Assembly (NCBI RefSeq): GCF_026914265.1
Contig: NC_069125.1
Coordinates: 7,522,117-7,586,116 of the forward strand
DNA: 64,000 nucleotides
Reading direction: 5' to 3'
From: Mya arenaria
Taxonomy: Eukaryota; Mollusca; Bivalvia; Myida; Myidae
Positions 12,579-24,615 of this stretch are shown one piece after another. Numbering within the stretch: position 1 is the stretch's first letter; every line of letters starts with the position of its first letter. Under the pieces are notes generated by a model. The model searched no databases. It saw nothing but the letters and a program-made list of their open reading frames with translations, and had not been told where the DNA came from. The translations under genes and the position numbers were made by a program.

Positions 12579-15500
12579 ATGCAAACCATTAGAGCATTAT
12601 CTGTGATAAAACATACAAATGTCCTTAGAACATTTTGTCGAAATGCAACAACAGGGGCGGAACGAAAGCGCCTCATAATTCTAGGGACAGGTTGGGGAAG
12701 CTTTAGCGTGCTTAAACAGGTCGACAAATCCAAGTACGACGTCATCGTGGTCAGCCCAAGGAACCATTTTTTGTTCACACCTCTTCTATGTAGCACCACT
12801 GTTGGAACTTTGGAGTTTAGGTACGTTTAACCTGTTTTATTTTCTTTGATGATAATTACTTTTATAATTATAAATTGGTTGCAAAAAAGATAATCAATTG
12901 TTTTGAATGAAAATCATGATACTCAAGACATTTTGTTTGTTTTTTCTTAAAAAATGTTTTCAATGCATTTTAAAAAAAAATGACATAACTGGTAATATTC
13001 CACTTTATATATAATCATATAGAAGTAAACAAGAAGCTTACAAAACGCCTTAAAATTTAAATATTAAAGTATCGTGCAGAGTCAGTGCTTGAAGGTTTGG
13101 CCTGAAAACAACATTTTGCACCGACCAAACCATTTACACACAGTAGTCAATTGGTATTTTTTTTAAAAACTGAACTTTTTAAGTTTGTTTTAATATGTAA
13201 TTTAAAACCCTTAAGGCTTCTTACAGAAGATTACTTTACTACCATTTTCCAATGATGAAAATAATGTAAAGAATAATTAAATAATAAGCCTACCTACCCT
13301 ACCAGTAGTACCTGTTTTTGAAAAGGATGTAACTCTAATCAAACCTTTTTTTTGGGCTTATATTAAATCGGTGAATTTTGAATTCAGACATTTGTATGTA
13401 CCTTGTAAGTTCGAAATTTCAGATCCATAGTAGAACCAGTGAGAAATACTGTGTTCCGACAGACGGACCATTTTCACCTGTCTCGAGCGACCGGCATAGA
13501 CTTCATCAACAGAGTCCTGCATGTGGAAAGTGTACTGAAGTCTGGAGCAAAATATGATCTCATGTACGACAAACTGGTGATCGGCGTGGGATCACTGAGT
13601 AACACATTTAACACCCCTGGAGTCAAAGAGAATGCATTTTTTCTAAAGGTAATGTTTTGTTTGGCATTTTTAATGATTTAATTGCTATAATTTCTGTCAT
13701 TTTTGCAAGTGAAATTATGTTAAAGCATATTTAGACAAAATCAGTATATTTCATTTTTGACAATACATTTAGCTTAAAACCAATCCAATGACTTCTAATG
13801 ACATGTTATTTCTCCCAAATTAAATGGTAATGAAAATTAAGCAAATTATCAATGGGCTTTTAGTAACTAAATGACTATTGATTTAGTGGGTATATCAGTG
13901 CATACGTTCCATTTGTCGCTTGTTTGGGGGAAAATGATAAGATAGGGCTACAATAAATGTTGATATTGCCCAGAATTTCTCAGAGCTAAATAACCTGGGA
14001 AGCCCCCCCCCCCCCCCCCCATATATATATATTATATGTATGGCTTATTTAATATTATACAGATTTTAACTGTTTTCAGGAAGTGGCTGATGCAAGGAGA
14101 ATCCGTAACAAGATCCTTAGCAACTTTGAGCTAGCCACACAGCCCTCTGTTACCCCTGAGGAGAGTGAGAGACTACTGCACATTGTCATAGTGGGAGGGG
14201 GGCCCACAGGGGTCGAGTTTGGGGCTGAAGTGTATGACTTTGTACAACAGGTAAACACTGACAATCACAGACAACTCTTCTTGATATTCCAAATACATGT
14301 ACATTCATCCATAATCAAATTTTTATGTGAATGCCTTACTTAAAGGTACAAACACAAAATTTCTTCATTACAAGGCTTGTGAAAGTTTCAGGAGTTATAG
14401 TTATATATTATGTACAGGTTTTCATTCACTTATTAAATTGATGTTTAGCACCAACTCCTAACATCAGTGCTTCAGCCAGGATTTGAAAAGGGCAGGGTGC
14501 TAGGTTAAAAAGGGCACTTTCAATGAGCCTTGATCAAGCACTTGCAAGGGCCAATGTTGAATTCTTATTGTGTATTTGTTGTAATTACTTTCAATCCTAA
14601 TAGTTAGTTATGAATACCTTTATAGCTGTTTTCTTTAATTTAGTGTCAAAACTATTTATATTTATCATTTTCATACTTATTTCTGAAAACTGACCCTGTC
14701 AAACAAAAGGGCACAGCAGGGTGAAGTAAAGGGCAGCAGGGTGCTGGAAAAGGGCAGCGGGGTGCCCCACCCTGCTATTTAGGCCTAGCTGGAGCACTGC
14801 AACATATTGCATGTCCCCTGACCTACCTGGCTGGGCAGTAACTTTTAGATTAAGATTACTTATTTAGATAATACAAACCTGCTTTTTGTGTACCAGTATA
14901 TCAAAATTGCTGAAAGGTTTAGTTACCAATTATTTGCTTCCTAAACGTAAGAAAACAGCCCTACTTTTTGGCCTTAAAAATCCCTACTGTTTGCCCTTTA
15001 AAATTTTTTCTACCTTTTGCCCTGAAAACCCGTATTTTTTCCGTTTAACATTCCATTTTCGCTACTTTTTATTCCTTAAATCTCTACTTTTTCGAAAACA
15101 TGCTCCTGCTTTTTGCCCTTATTTTTCAAATAAATGCTCATCTTTCTCCTACTATTTTGTTGGTCACTTGAAAGCCTGTATAATATATTGTTGCTTGCAT
15201 AATGTCTCACGACACTCATCATTTTAAGAAAACCTCTTTCTATTTCAGGACGTTTCTCGCTTGTTTAAAGCCAAAAAAGACGGAGTCTGTGTAACACTCA
15301 TAGAATCCAATGAAATTCTCAGCTCGTTCGATGCTCGCCTCAGAAAGTATGCAGAAAAGAAAATACAGGGCAGGAAAGGCTTCACCTTGAAAAGGGACTT
15401 TGTAACAGGTGAAATATACATGTGTTTTCTCGGTGCTCTGGTGTATTTTAACACAGTGGCTTGATTTTTGGAAATGAAATGTTATTATTGACAATAGATG

Positions 15501-18500
15501 TGTTGTGACCATGCTCAATGTCATTGTTCATAATTTTCTATTGTAAAATTAACCGGGATAATGACTATTTTGTGGATGGAATAATGAACATGGTCACAAC
15601 ACATTTATTTTAAATAATAACATTTAATGTCCAAAAATCAAGCCACTGTATTTTACCAGTTGATGAAAACAATTTAAAAATAGATTATTCACATACATGC
15701 CATATCCCCCTTGCAGGGGGAGAATCTGAAAATGTTCATGTATCATACTTAAATGTCTATTAAAATCAATTGTTTTCCTTGGTCAAAGTTACTAACAGGG
15801 AGTTAAGCACAAATAACAGTAGGATTACAGTGTTATTTTTAACTTAAAATGGAGCAAAATCTCTCAAAATGTACAACAATTCTTTTGTAATTCAAATTCT
15901 TCAAAACCAGGAATTTTAAGGTAGTTCTGCTTTGTTAGATTTATCTTTTCAAAAGTAAATCAATGATTTAGCTTCTTGTTGTTATTTTCACAAAAAGGTG
16001 CCCCCAAAAACCTAGATTGAGCACCGATTCAGTTTTGTCACAAAATTAATTTGTTTTCACTGAGTGATGTAAAAGTTATTTTAACTTTGGAGTTTGCAAC
16101 ATATATGAATGTATGGACTTGTATATGATGTATATTACTTTAATGATCAAAACACAAAAAGCGAATGATAAAAAAGTATTAGAGATATTTTGGCGCTTTT
16201 TTAAACAGGAAGCTGTGGCCACGTAGCGATTAATTAAAAACTAACATCTGTAAACTTAAATATTTTTTATCCGTTTATCTATCAAAAAAAAAGTTTTTAC
16301 ATCAACCTATATTGTGCACCTTCAAGAAAACAATCTAAAATGGTTAAAGATGTTGTTGTGTTTTCCAGCTGTGCACGAGGATCATGTGCATCTTAAGAGT
16401 GGAGAGAAGATTCCATGTGGTCTGGTGGTCTGGAGCACAGGGCTGGCTCCTAGGGACTTTGTCAGAGAGATGGACATACCCAAGAACGAGAGAGGGCAGG
16501 TAGGCGGAACTGTTTGATTGTCTGTTTTCGTCTTCAAGGAAATGTTCAAGGCATTGTCTTGCTTATGGAGTTATGGTCTGTGGTGTTTTGTAGTTTTGCT
16601 GACGTTGTAATGTTGGCCATGACTTAAGATGCATAGAACATTTAAAGGGTAATTGTTTGATTCAGTGTAAGGTCTCTATTTCGTTGAGTGAACACCAAAA
16701 GCATCATGTACTTTTGGTGTTCTTGAACTGAAAATTATTGCAATCAAGTTTTTTTTGGGCCTTTTTGGGGCAAAAATTTGTATAATTCCCCTTTTTGCCA
16801 AATAACACTATTTTATCAAAGGGCTCTGCCGCTATTCCCTTAGAAGTGAAAAAAAAAACACTGCTATCTTACATGGACACTTAAACAAAACAAAAATTGT
16901 CTTAGTATATGCCTGATACTGATATAAAGCGATAGTTTATTGCAGTTTTTCATAAGAACACATTCAATTGTATATGAACCTAACCTTTTTTTGGAAATCT
17001 TGCAATTGAAATTGTGTCCCAGCACTGTGCATGCTAAAGTTTACCGTAATACTAAACTGTGAGCAGGCGAAACAGTGAAATATCAAATTGATATCTCTAT
17101 TAATCACTGAAACATATAAATTAAATAATAAACAAACTTTACATATGTTTGCTCTGAAATTAGTCACATCACACACACACATTACAGAAGTGTGAGGCAA
17201 GTCCCATAACTACTTGAATGTTTCGGGTTTGCCCCATGATGAACTGAGTAAAACCGACAAGGATTATGTTGGCCTACATTGTTTGCTGTGTTCTTTAAAA
17301 CTGTCACACATACACAACATCATGTTATATTCTTACAGATCTTGACGGACCGAAACCTGAGAGTGCTAGGAGATCCCAGTGGAAACGCTTTTGCTATCGG
17401 AGACTGCGCTGACATCAAAGACCTCACTCTACCTTGTACAGCACAGGTATACGACATAATTGATTTATTAAGATCGATACCAAATATATAATATTATATA
17501 TATATATATATATAAACAAAATTGTTAGATTAAGCTTGTCTGCTTTCGAAGAAAGAAGTCTTAAGTTGTCATTGCCTTGCTGTCACTGGTTGTCATGTTA
17601 GCTATATCTTAAATGTATTTTTCTGACGGATTTGGTGCAGAAGTTCTGTCCCCAAACCAAATGCTAAACCATATATCTTTTTACCCTTATTTATTCATAA
17701 ATATCAAAATAAAATTGCCATTTTTATGTTTTTAAATAAAACATAAATCTATTTTATAAATACCAAAAAATTGAACCCCAAACCACCCCCCAAATCATTT
17801 TGTATGGAAAAGTTGTTGTATGCTTAAAGAAAAACTGTAACATACTTTAATCTTAAAGATGCACTCTTACTCCCAAATAAGATTTACCACAATTAATACA
17901 GTGGAAACTCACTAAACCGGACAAGGTCCGGACTGGGCAAAATTTCCGGTTTAGTGAGGATTCCGGTTTAGTGAGGATTTGATGAACGGAGTAAGTTTAC
18001 TCAAAATATTAACTGAGTTAACCTTTAAAGGGAAGTTGATGTTTAGACAGAGGTTGAGACATGATTAAAGCACATGCAAAAGTGATAAACATAATTAAAC
18101 ATTTCTGCGTTGTTATAATCATCTTTTTTTTTCAAGTCTTAAAATCAAAGTCAAGTTTGACTTTGACTTGACTAGTTCTTTATTTTCTGCAACAAACAAA
18201 TTAATGTTTCAATCAATTTTCTTTTCACAAGTTTGATTATCGTTTGATTATCGCGCGGCAGTCAATGTACAGTGCAATCATCATTGTCGATTATCGAGTT
18301 ATAACAACATCACAGGTGCAATATTTAACGACGCACCGGCTGTCAAATTAAAGTGACACATGATTCGCGAATTCCTAATACACAAATCATTTTGACATGT
18401 TTGAAAAAAATATACATCCGGTTTTGTGAGGTAAAATTACGTTGACAACTAACAAATTTTCTCGATTTTTGTCCGGTATCCGGAATTCCGAGGTTCTGGT

Positions 18501-21500
18501 TTTGTAGGGTTTATTTTACATTAAAAGTAGAAGGGGAATACCGGGACTCTGAAAAAAGTCTGGTATCCCGAAGATTCCGGTTTTGTGGAGATCTGGTTTA
18601 GTGAGTTTCCATTGTAGAATTGTTTAGATATATATTTCAAAAAAGATCAATATTAATGTCAAAATGAATGGTTCTTATGAAGGATACCGAGTTTCATTTG
18701 AAAGAAAGGTTCACAAAACACGGTATTTCTACCTTATGAGACGATGGTAAATCACAGGAAATCTTTTAGCACTCACCAATCATTTAATATTTTTGTGTTT
18801 TCAGCTATTAAATACACTGTTACAATCTTGTATCAGTAATAAATATTTTACATAAATGCATTATTTAGTAAGTAGTTAAAGGTTTATCGCTCAAAATTGA
18901 TGTTTGTAATACATGTTTATGGATTGCTTTTGAATAAGAGTGTCACTTAGTTTAACCATCTATTTTTTAAAGCATTTTAAAAATTATTTGAGTTGAATGA
19001 GTACAAATTGTATCTTTTCTTTAATTCAAACTGTTTTATTCAAAGTAGAAAGATGCTTATTGTATATTCTACAATTAAAATTTGGAAGCATAATTTTTCA
19101 AAATTGAATACACTTGGAAAGCATACAGTTCAAAATTTGACACTTATGAACATTTTTAATTTTGAGGTTGCTTCTGAAATGTGGCCACTAGGTCCTGTTT
19201 CAATAAAGAGCTTACTGGTATACTTACTTGTTATTTCTTATGCCCCCGAAGGTGGGCATATTAAAATCGCACCGTCCGTCTGTCCGTGTGTCCGATAACT
19301 CGTGTCCGGGCTGTAACTTTCCCTTGTATGGACAGATTTAAAATAACTTGCCACATGTGTTCCACATACCAAGACGACGTGTCGGGTGCAAGACCAGTGT
19401 CCCTACCTCTAAGGTCAAGGTCACACTTAATGTTTATTCACAATGGAGTGCTGCATATAAGGACATAGAGTATAGGTTGGCGTGTCCGGGCTGTAACTTT
19501 CCCTTTTATGGACAGATTTTAAAATAACTTGCCATATGTGTTCCTCATACCAAGACGATGTGTCCCGTGCAAGACCCATGTTCCTACCTCTAAGGTCAAG
19601 GTCACACTTATGTGTTTATTCACAATGGAATGCTGCATATAAGGACATAGAGTATAGGTTGGCGTGTCCGGGCTGTAACTTTCCCTTGTATGGACAGATT
19701 TTAAAATTACTTGCCACATGTGTTCCACATACCAAGACGATGTGTCCCGTGCAAGACCCGTGTCCCTACCTCTAGGTCAAGGTCACATTTAGTGTTTATT
19801 CACAATGGTGTAAAATAACTTGCCACATGTGTTCCACATACCAAGACGACGTGTCGCGTGCAAGAGCTGTGTCCCTACCTCTAAGTTCAAGGTCACATTT
19901 AGGTGTTTATTCACAATGGAGTGCTGCATATAAGGACATAGAGTATAGGTTGGCGTGTCCGGGCTGTAACTTTCCCTTGTATGGACAGATTTTAAAATTA
20001 CTTGCCACATGTGAGCCACATACCAAGACGACATGTCGCGTGCAAGACCCGTGTCCCTAACTTTAAGGTCAAGGTCACACTTATGTGTTTATTCACAATG
20101 GAGTGCTGCATATAAAGACATATAGTATAGGTTGTGGTGTCCTGGCTGTACCTTTTCCTTTTATGGACAGATTTTAAAATAACTTGCCACATGTGTTCCT
20201 CATACCAAGACGATGTGTCGCGTGCAAGACCCATGTCCCTACCTCTAAGGTCAAGGTCACACTTAGGTGTTTATTCACAATGGAATGCTGCATATATAAG
20301 GACATAGAGTATAAGTTGTCGTGTCCGGGCTGTAACTTTCTCTTGTATGGACAGATTTTAAAATGACTCGCCACATGTGTTCAACGTACCAAGACGACGT
20401 GTCGCGTGCAAGACCCGTGTTCCTACCTCTAAGTTCAAGGTCACACTTAGTGTTTATTTACAATGGAATGCTGCATATATGGACACAGAGTATAGTGTCG
20501 TGTCCAGGCTGTAACTTTCTCTTGTATGGACAGATTTTAAAATAACTTGCCACATGCGTTTGACATACTAACACGACGTGTCGGGTGCAAGACCCATGTC
20601 CCTACCTCTAAGGTGAAAGATACTCTGAGTGTTTATTCACAAAGGAATGCTGAATATAAGGACATAACAGTGTAGGTTGTCAAGTATGGGTGGTATTTTT
20701 TGATACTCAGAGGCAATTTAAAATAACTTGCCATATGTATTTGACACGTAAAGGCAAGATCAACTTTTCATGTACTGGCCTTGTTCATAGGTCATTGTCA
20801 CATTCGGGGGCATTCGTAACATACTGTGACAGCTCTTGTTTTTATTTATTTAAAAGTGAACTGATCTTGAACCAGTATTAAAAAATAAAAACAAAGTTGA
20901 GGAAGTTTGTGACATTTATACAGAACTGATTTAAAATTCTAAAATTACAAAATAATTAATTAAATCCTTTATTGAAATTTGTGCCCAGTACTGATTTCAG
21001 TTTCATTCAGGAAGAATTCAGAGAAAATGGAAACAAAGGTTTATTTTGCAATCTGCACAATATTTCCAAACTTTAAGATTCAAAAAGTCTAAATAATATT
21101 TCGGCATCTAAATATTTCAAAACAGGTAAACAATTTAAAAAGAAAAAAAAAATCAGAAATATTTATAATTTTAATCTCATCAAATCTCTTGAGAAAAAAA
21201 CAACCATTCTCTTGTATGTTTGGTAAATATTATTCACTACTATAATGAAGATTTTATTAGTTTTCGGTAAAAGGTTTGACACTTATTAGTAGGACGAATT
21301 AACGTCAATGCCAAGTTATATTACTCTAGTGGGATACATAGGGGATATTATGACAGTATCACGTCGAGTTTGGTGTCAACACCAAGCCGTTGAGACTGTG
21401 TTACTGAAAGAAAGTGTTATTGAAGAATAAGTTGATATTGTAAAAAACATTCATTTAGACATCATGTAAAAAGTAGCACTCAACACATGCTACCATGAGG

Positions 21501-24136
21501 ATACTGGTTTGAATAACGACTGAAGTGTGATACGGATTTCTCAATATAGCTTTGTGTAATTTTCAGTGTTAATCATTTAATTATTGAATTGCATGTATAG
21601 GATATTGATAAGCATATTATAAAAGATAATATGTAATAGTTGTATCATTTAGAAACATTCAACTTTGTGTGATAAATGTATGTTTTCATTTACCAAATAT
21701 ATGTACTTTTTCCTCCTAGGCCGCCTTAAGACAGGGAGAGTACTTTACATGGCAGCTCAGTACGGGCTTCACAGATAAGTTACTATTGGTCATGTGATGG
21801 ATGTATTCTTTTCTCCCTCCAGGTTGCCGAGAGACAGGCGGAGTACCTTATATGGCAGCTTAGTACAGGCTCTACAGATGAGTTCCTATTGGTCATGTGA
21901 TAGATGTATTCTTTACTCCCTTCAGGTTGCCGAGAGACAGAGAGAGTACCTTATATGGCAGCTTAGTACAGGCTCTACAGATAAGCTCCTATTGGTCATG
22001 TGATAGATGTATTCTTTACTCCCTTCAGGTTGCCGAGAGACAGAGAGAGTACCTTACATGGCAGCTTAGTACGGGCTCTACAGATGAGCTCCTATTGGTC
22101 ATGTGATAGATGTATTCTTTTCTCCCTTCAGGTTGCCGAGAGACAGAGAGAGTACCTTACATGGCAGCTTAGTACGGGCTCTACAGATGAGCTCCTATTG
22201 GTCATGTGATAGATGTATTCTTTACTCCCTTCAGGTTGCCGAGAGACAGAGAGAGTACCTTACATGGCAGCTTAGTACAGGCTCTACAGATGAGCTCCTA
22301 TTGGTCATGTGATAGATGTATTCTTTACTCCCTTCAGGTTGCCGAGAGACAGAGAGAGTACCTTACATGGCAGCTTAGTACGGGCTCTACAGATGAGCTC
22401 CTATTGATAATGTGATAGATGTATTCTTTTCTCCCTTCAGGTTGCCGAGAGACAGAGAGAGTACCTTACATGGCAGCTTAGTACGGGCTCTACAGATGAG
22501 CTCCTATTGGTCATGTGATAGATGTATTCTTTTCTCCCTTCAGGTTGCCGAGAGACAGAGAGAGTACCTTACATGGCAGCTTAGTACGGGCTCTACAGAT
22601 GAGCTCCTATTGGTCATGTGATAGATGTATTCTTTTCTCCCTTCAGGTTGCCGAGAGACAGAGAGAGTACCTTACATGGCAGCTTAGTACAAGCTCTACA
22701 GATGAGCTCCTATTGATCATGTGATAGATGTATTCTTTTCTCCCTTCAGGTTGCTGAGAGACAGAGAGAGTACCTTACATGGCAGCTTAGTACGGGCTCT
22801 ATAGATGAGCTCCTATTGGTCATGTGATAGATGTATTCTTTTCTCCCTTCAGGTTGCTGAGTGACTTGGACAGTACCTTACATGGCAGCTCAGTACAGGC
22901 TTAACAGATGAGTTCCTATTGATAATGTGATAGATGTATTCTTTTCTCCCTTCAGGTTGCTGAGAGACAGAGAGAGTACCTTACATGGCAGCTTAGTACA
23001 GGCTCTACAGATGAGTTCCTTTTTGTCATGTGATAGATGTATTCTTTTCTCCCTTCAGGTTGCTGAGAGACAGAGAGAGTACCTTACATGGCAGCTTAGT
23101 ATGGGCTCTATAGATGAGCTCCTATTGGTCATGTGATATTATTTTCTCCGTTCAGGTTGCCAAGAGACAGGGAGAGTACCTTATATGGCAGCTCAGTATG
23201 GGCTCTACAGATGAGTTCCTATTGATCATGTGATAGATGTATTCTTTTCTCCCTCCAGGTTGCCCAGCGACAGGGAGAATACCTTACATGGCAGCTCAGT
23301 ACGGACTTTGCAGAGGAGTTCCTATTGGTCATGTGATAGATGTATTCTTTTCTCCCTTCAGGTTGCCGAGAGACAGGGAAAATACCTAGCACAGCATCTT
23401 AATACCGGTTCTACCAACAAGTTCTCGTTCACCAGTGCTGGCATGCTGGCTTACATCGGAGGGTACGATGGACTTACTGATGTACCCCAGACAAAACTGC
23501 GAGGTATGGCAGTAATATGGATTGTTCAGAGTTTTTTAGACTGTACCCTTAACCTGATTCGCTGTTTAAGTATAGTATTCAGTTGTGGAAAACACACATT
23601 ATGAAAGGTTAGTTGTGGTAGTTCTTTTTTTCAGGCCACACTTAAAGGTTCATTTGTAAATCTTTGGAGTTATCAAAAGTAAATCGTTTTAATTCCCTTA
23701 AAATGTATTAACAGTTATTTGAAATAAGTTCTATATATAAATGATAAAAATAACAGTCAGCAACAAATTTGTAACTGGGACCTGGATAGCTGATGTAAGA
23801 ATTTCGAATATTTCAACAATTGTACTTACCGGTATTAGGTTGTAGAATTGTAAATGGTTTTACAATGAAAACTTAGTGTTAAAATAAATTTGTTAACTAT
23901 CAGACTTGAATAGGAATCTTCAAATTTACTGGACATTGTTTATTATTTTTATAATTCAAATTGCGGTTTGTGGATAATTGTATGATTTTAAAATTTCCTT
24001 TTCAGGATTCCCCTCTTGGTTTCTATGGCGATCTGCCTACCTGACAAAGTTAGGAAGTTGGAGACTTCGTATGCAGGTGCCCCTCGACTGGACTAAGACT
24101 CTACTATTTGGCAGGGATGTCTCACGATTTGAATAG
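12579..24136 (+). CDS. Type II (alternative, rotenone-insensitive) NADH dehydrogenase
   Basis: Mitochondrial flavoprotein that passes electrons from NADH to ubiquinone without proton pumping, in the inner membrane. Exons: 12579-12820, 13423-13648, 14080-14250, 15249-15408, 16369-16499, 17339-17446, 23362-23503, 24006-24136. All have GT/AG borders and matching phases and give 436 residues. The N-terminus is basic and Ser/Thr-rich, as a mitochondrial presequence. FAD-binding GTGWGS is at 36-41, followed by [12 protein letters not shown]; the NADH-binding fold [12 protein letters not shown] is at about 195-206; [13 protein letters not shown] and AIGDCAD (329-335) close the FAD site; the C-terminus [12 protein letters not shown]...FGRDVSRFE is the family's membrane-binding tail. 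No EF-hand insert is seen. Vertebrates lack the enzyme; several invertebrate phyla keep it. Intron 6 (5.9 kb) carries the exon-7 decoy array and TCAAGGTCA sites described separately. The ATG at 12579 is chosen because the frame upstream lacks another ATG. Confidence 0.95.
14460..14800. repeat. Intron 3 repeat with AGGGCA(C/G) motifs
   Basis: GGGTGC and AAAGGGCA words recur many times (14490-14515, 14705-14770), first as GGGCAGGGTGCTAGG and again as GGGCAGCAGGGTGCTGG. It looks like a decayed dispersed repeat; the family is unknown. Confidence 0.4.
14940..15180 (+). repeat. Dispersed repeat rich in CCCTACTTTTTG
   Basis: Short, irregular repeats of CTACTTTTTGCCCTT end in GGTCACTTGAAAGCCTG. The same combination occurs in the GDAP1-like gene at 32170-32640, ending GGCCACTTGAAAGCCTGAC. 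Confidence 0.55.
15454..15648. mobile_element. 195-bp palindromic MITE in intron 4
   Basis: Ends CAGTGGCTTGATTTTTGGA and TCCAAAAATCAAGCCACTG are exact inverted repeats, and the pairing continues inward through GTTGTGACCATG / CATGGTCACAAC. Flanks TATTTTAACA (15444-15453) and TATTTTACCA (15649-15658) match at 9 of 10 bases, a plausible target duplication of 9-10 bp (Mutator-like size). Confidence 0.75.
17476..17512. repeat. (TA)n microsatellite
   Basis: AT/TA dinucleotide run within intron 6, just after exon 6. Confidence 0.8.
17852..18949 (+). mobile_element. MITE family A split by a pogo-like element
   Basis: Left end CTTAAAGATGCACTCTTACT at 17852 and right end GAATAAGAGTGTCACTTAG at 18949 are inverted repeats of family A. 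The copy is interrupted at a TA by the element at 17899-18614. Removing the insert restores ACAATTAATAGAATTGTT, which matches uninterrupted copies (for example 6028-6045). Confidence 0.8.
17899..18614. mobile_element. 716-bp pogo/Tigger-like non-autonomous element
   Basis: Terminal inverted repeats CAGTGGAAACTCACTAAACC and GGTTTAGTGAGTTTCCATTG (one mismatch) are flanked by TA on both sides. The words CCGGTTTAGTGAGGATT and CCGGTTTTGTG recur inside both ends. The CAGT...ACTG-type ends with TA duplications are the hallmark of the pogo branch of Tc1/mariner. No transposase ORF is seen. Confidence 0.85.
19240..20835 (+). repeat. Tandem array (unit about 180 bp) with TCAAGGTCA in most units
   Basis: About nine diverged units carry GTGTCCGGGCTGTAACTTTC, TATGGACAGATTTTAAAA, ACCAAGACGACGTGTCG, CCCTACCTCTAAGGTCAAGG and GTTTATTCACAATGGA. 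The array opens with TATGCCCCCGAAGGTGGGCA, a start I associate with a common mollusc dispersed repeat. TCAAGGTCA is intact at 19415, 19596, 19777, 19887, 20069, 20251 and 20435; the last two units are degraded. Small ORFs in the array are by-products. Confidence 0.85.
21720..23361 (+). repeat. 103-bp tandem array copying the acceptor and 5' half of NADH dehydrogenase exon 7
   Basis: Sixteen units precede the real exon 7. Acceptor-side starts are 21720, 21823, 21926, 22029, 22132, 22235, 22338, 22441, 22544, 22647, 22750, 22853, 22956, 23059, 23156 and 23259; the real exon at 23362 is again exactly 103 bp on. Each unit keeps a pyrimidine tract and AG (mostly TTCTCCCTTCAG) followed by an exon-like stretch reading [16 protein letters not shown], against the real [16 protein letters not shown]. 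The unit frame ends in TGA after LLLVM. Most units carry a GT after codon 23 (CTATTG|GTCATG), but it is changed in several (near 22405, 22711, 22917, 23219). Confidence 0.93.
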
Positions 24137-24195
24137 ATGGCCTTATAGTGGGTGTTCATTCATTATGTGTAGTGGTATCAAAGTTATGAAAGAAT

Positions 24196-24615
24196 CCAGG
24201 CCCCAATATCACGAAAATACTCAAGTCAAATCTCAATCTCGGTCTCAACTCCTTTTTATCAAATTACAGCATCATATGATTCAAAATTGTAAATGTCTGC
24301 AGCCTTTTTAAAGTCGCATTCTCACATTCATTATGTTGATTAAAAAATTTGGTTGATATTTTATACAAAAAAAAATTGAGCAAAAATTGTACTTGAGTCC
24401 CATTTATTATTTTTGAGTTTTACTCAAGTACATTTTGTGCTATAGATTTTTTTTTTAGAATATTGAGCAATCATGTTAATCAACATAATGCATGTGAGAA
24501 TGTGCTTTAAAAGATAGTAAAGCATTAGTAATTTTCGATAATGTCATACTGTAATGTGGAAAAATGAGATGAGATTGAGATTTGACTTAAGTATTTTCTT
24601 GATATTGGGGCCTGG
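24196..24615. mobile_element. 420-bp MITE with long inverted repeats, 3' of the NADH dehydrogenase gene
   Basis: The left arm CCAGGCCCCAATATCACGAA with AAATACTCAAGTCAAATCTC pairs with the right arm GAGATTTGACTTAAGTATTT and CTTGATATTGGGGCCTGG. It begins 60 bp after the stop codon and so probably lies in the 3' UTR. Confidence 0.75.

Noticed and set aside
18993-20881. Many ORFs of 60-100 residues in intron 6
   Set aside because: They recur with the repeat unit of the AGGTCAAGGTCA array on both strands.
21794-23136. Row of overlapping 69-residue ORFs
   Set aside because: By-products of the 103-bp tandem array reading across the unit from its ATG; only the exon-like 3' part has a source in a real gene.
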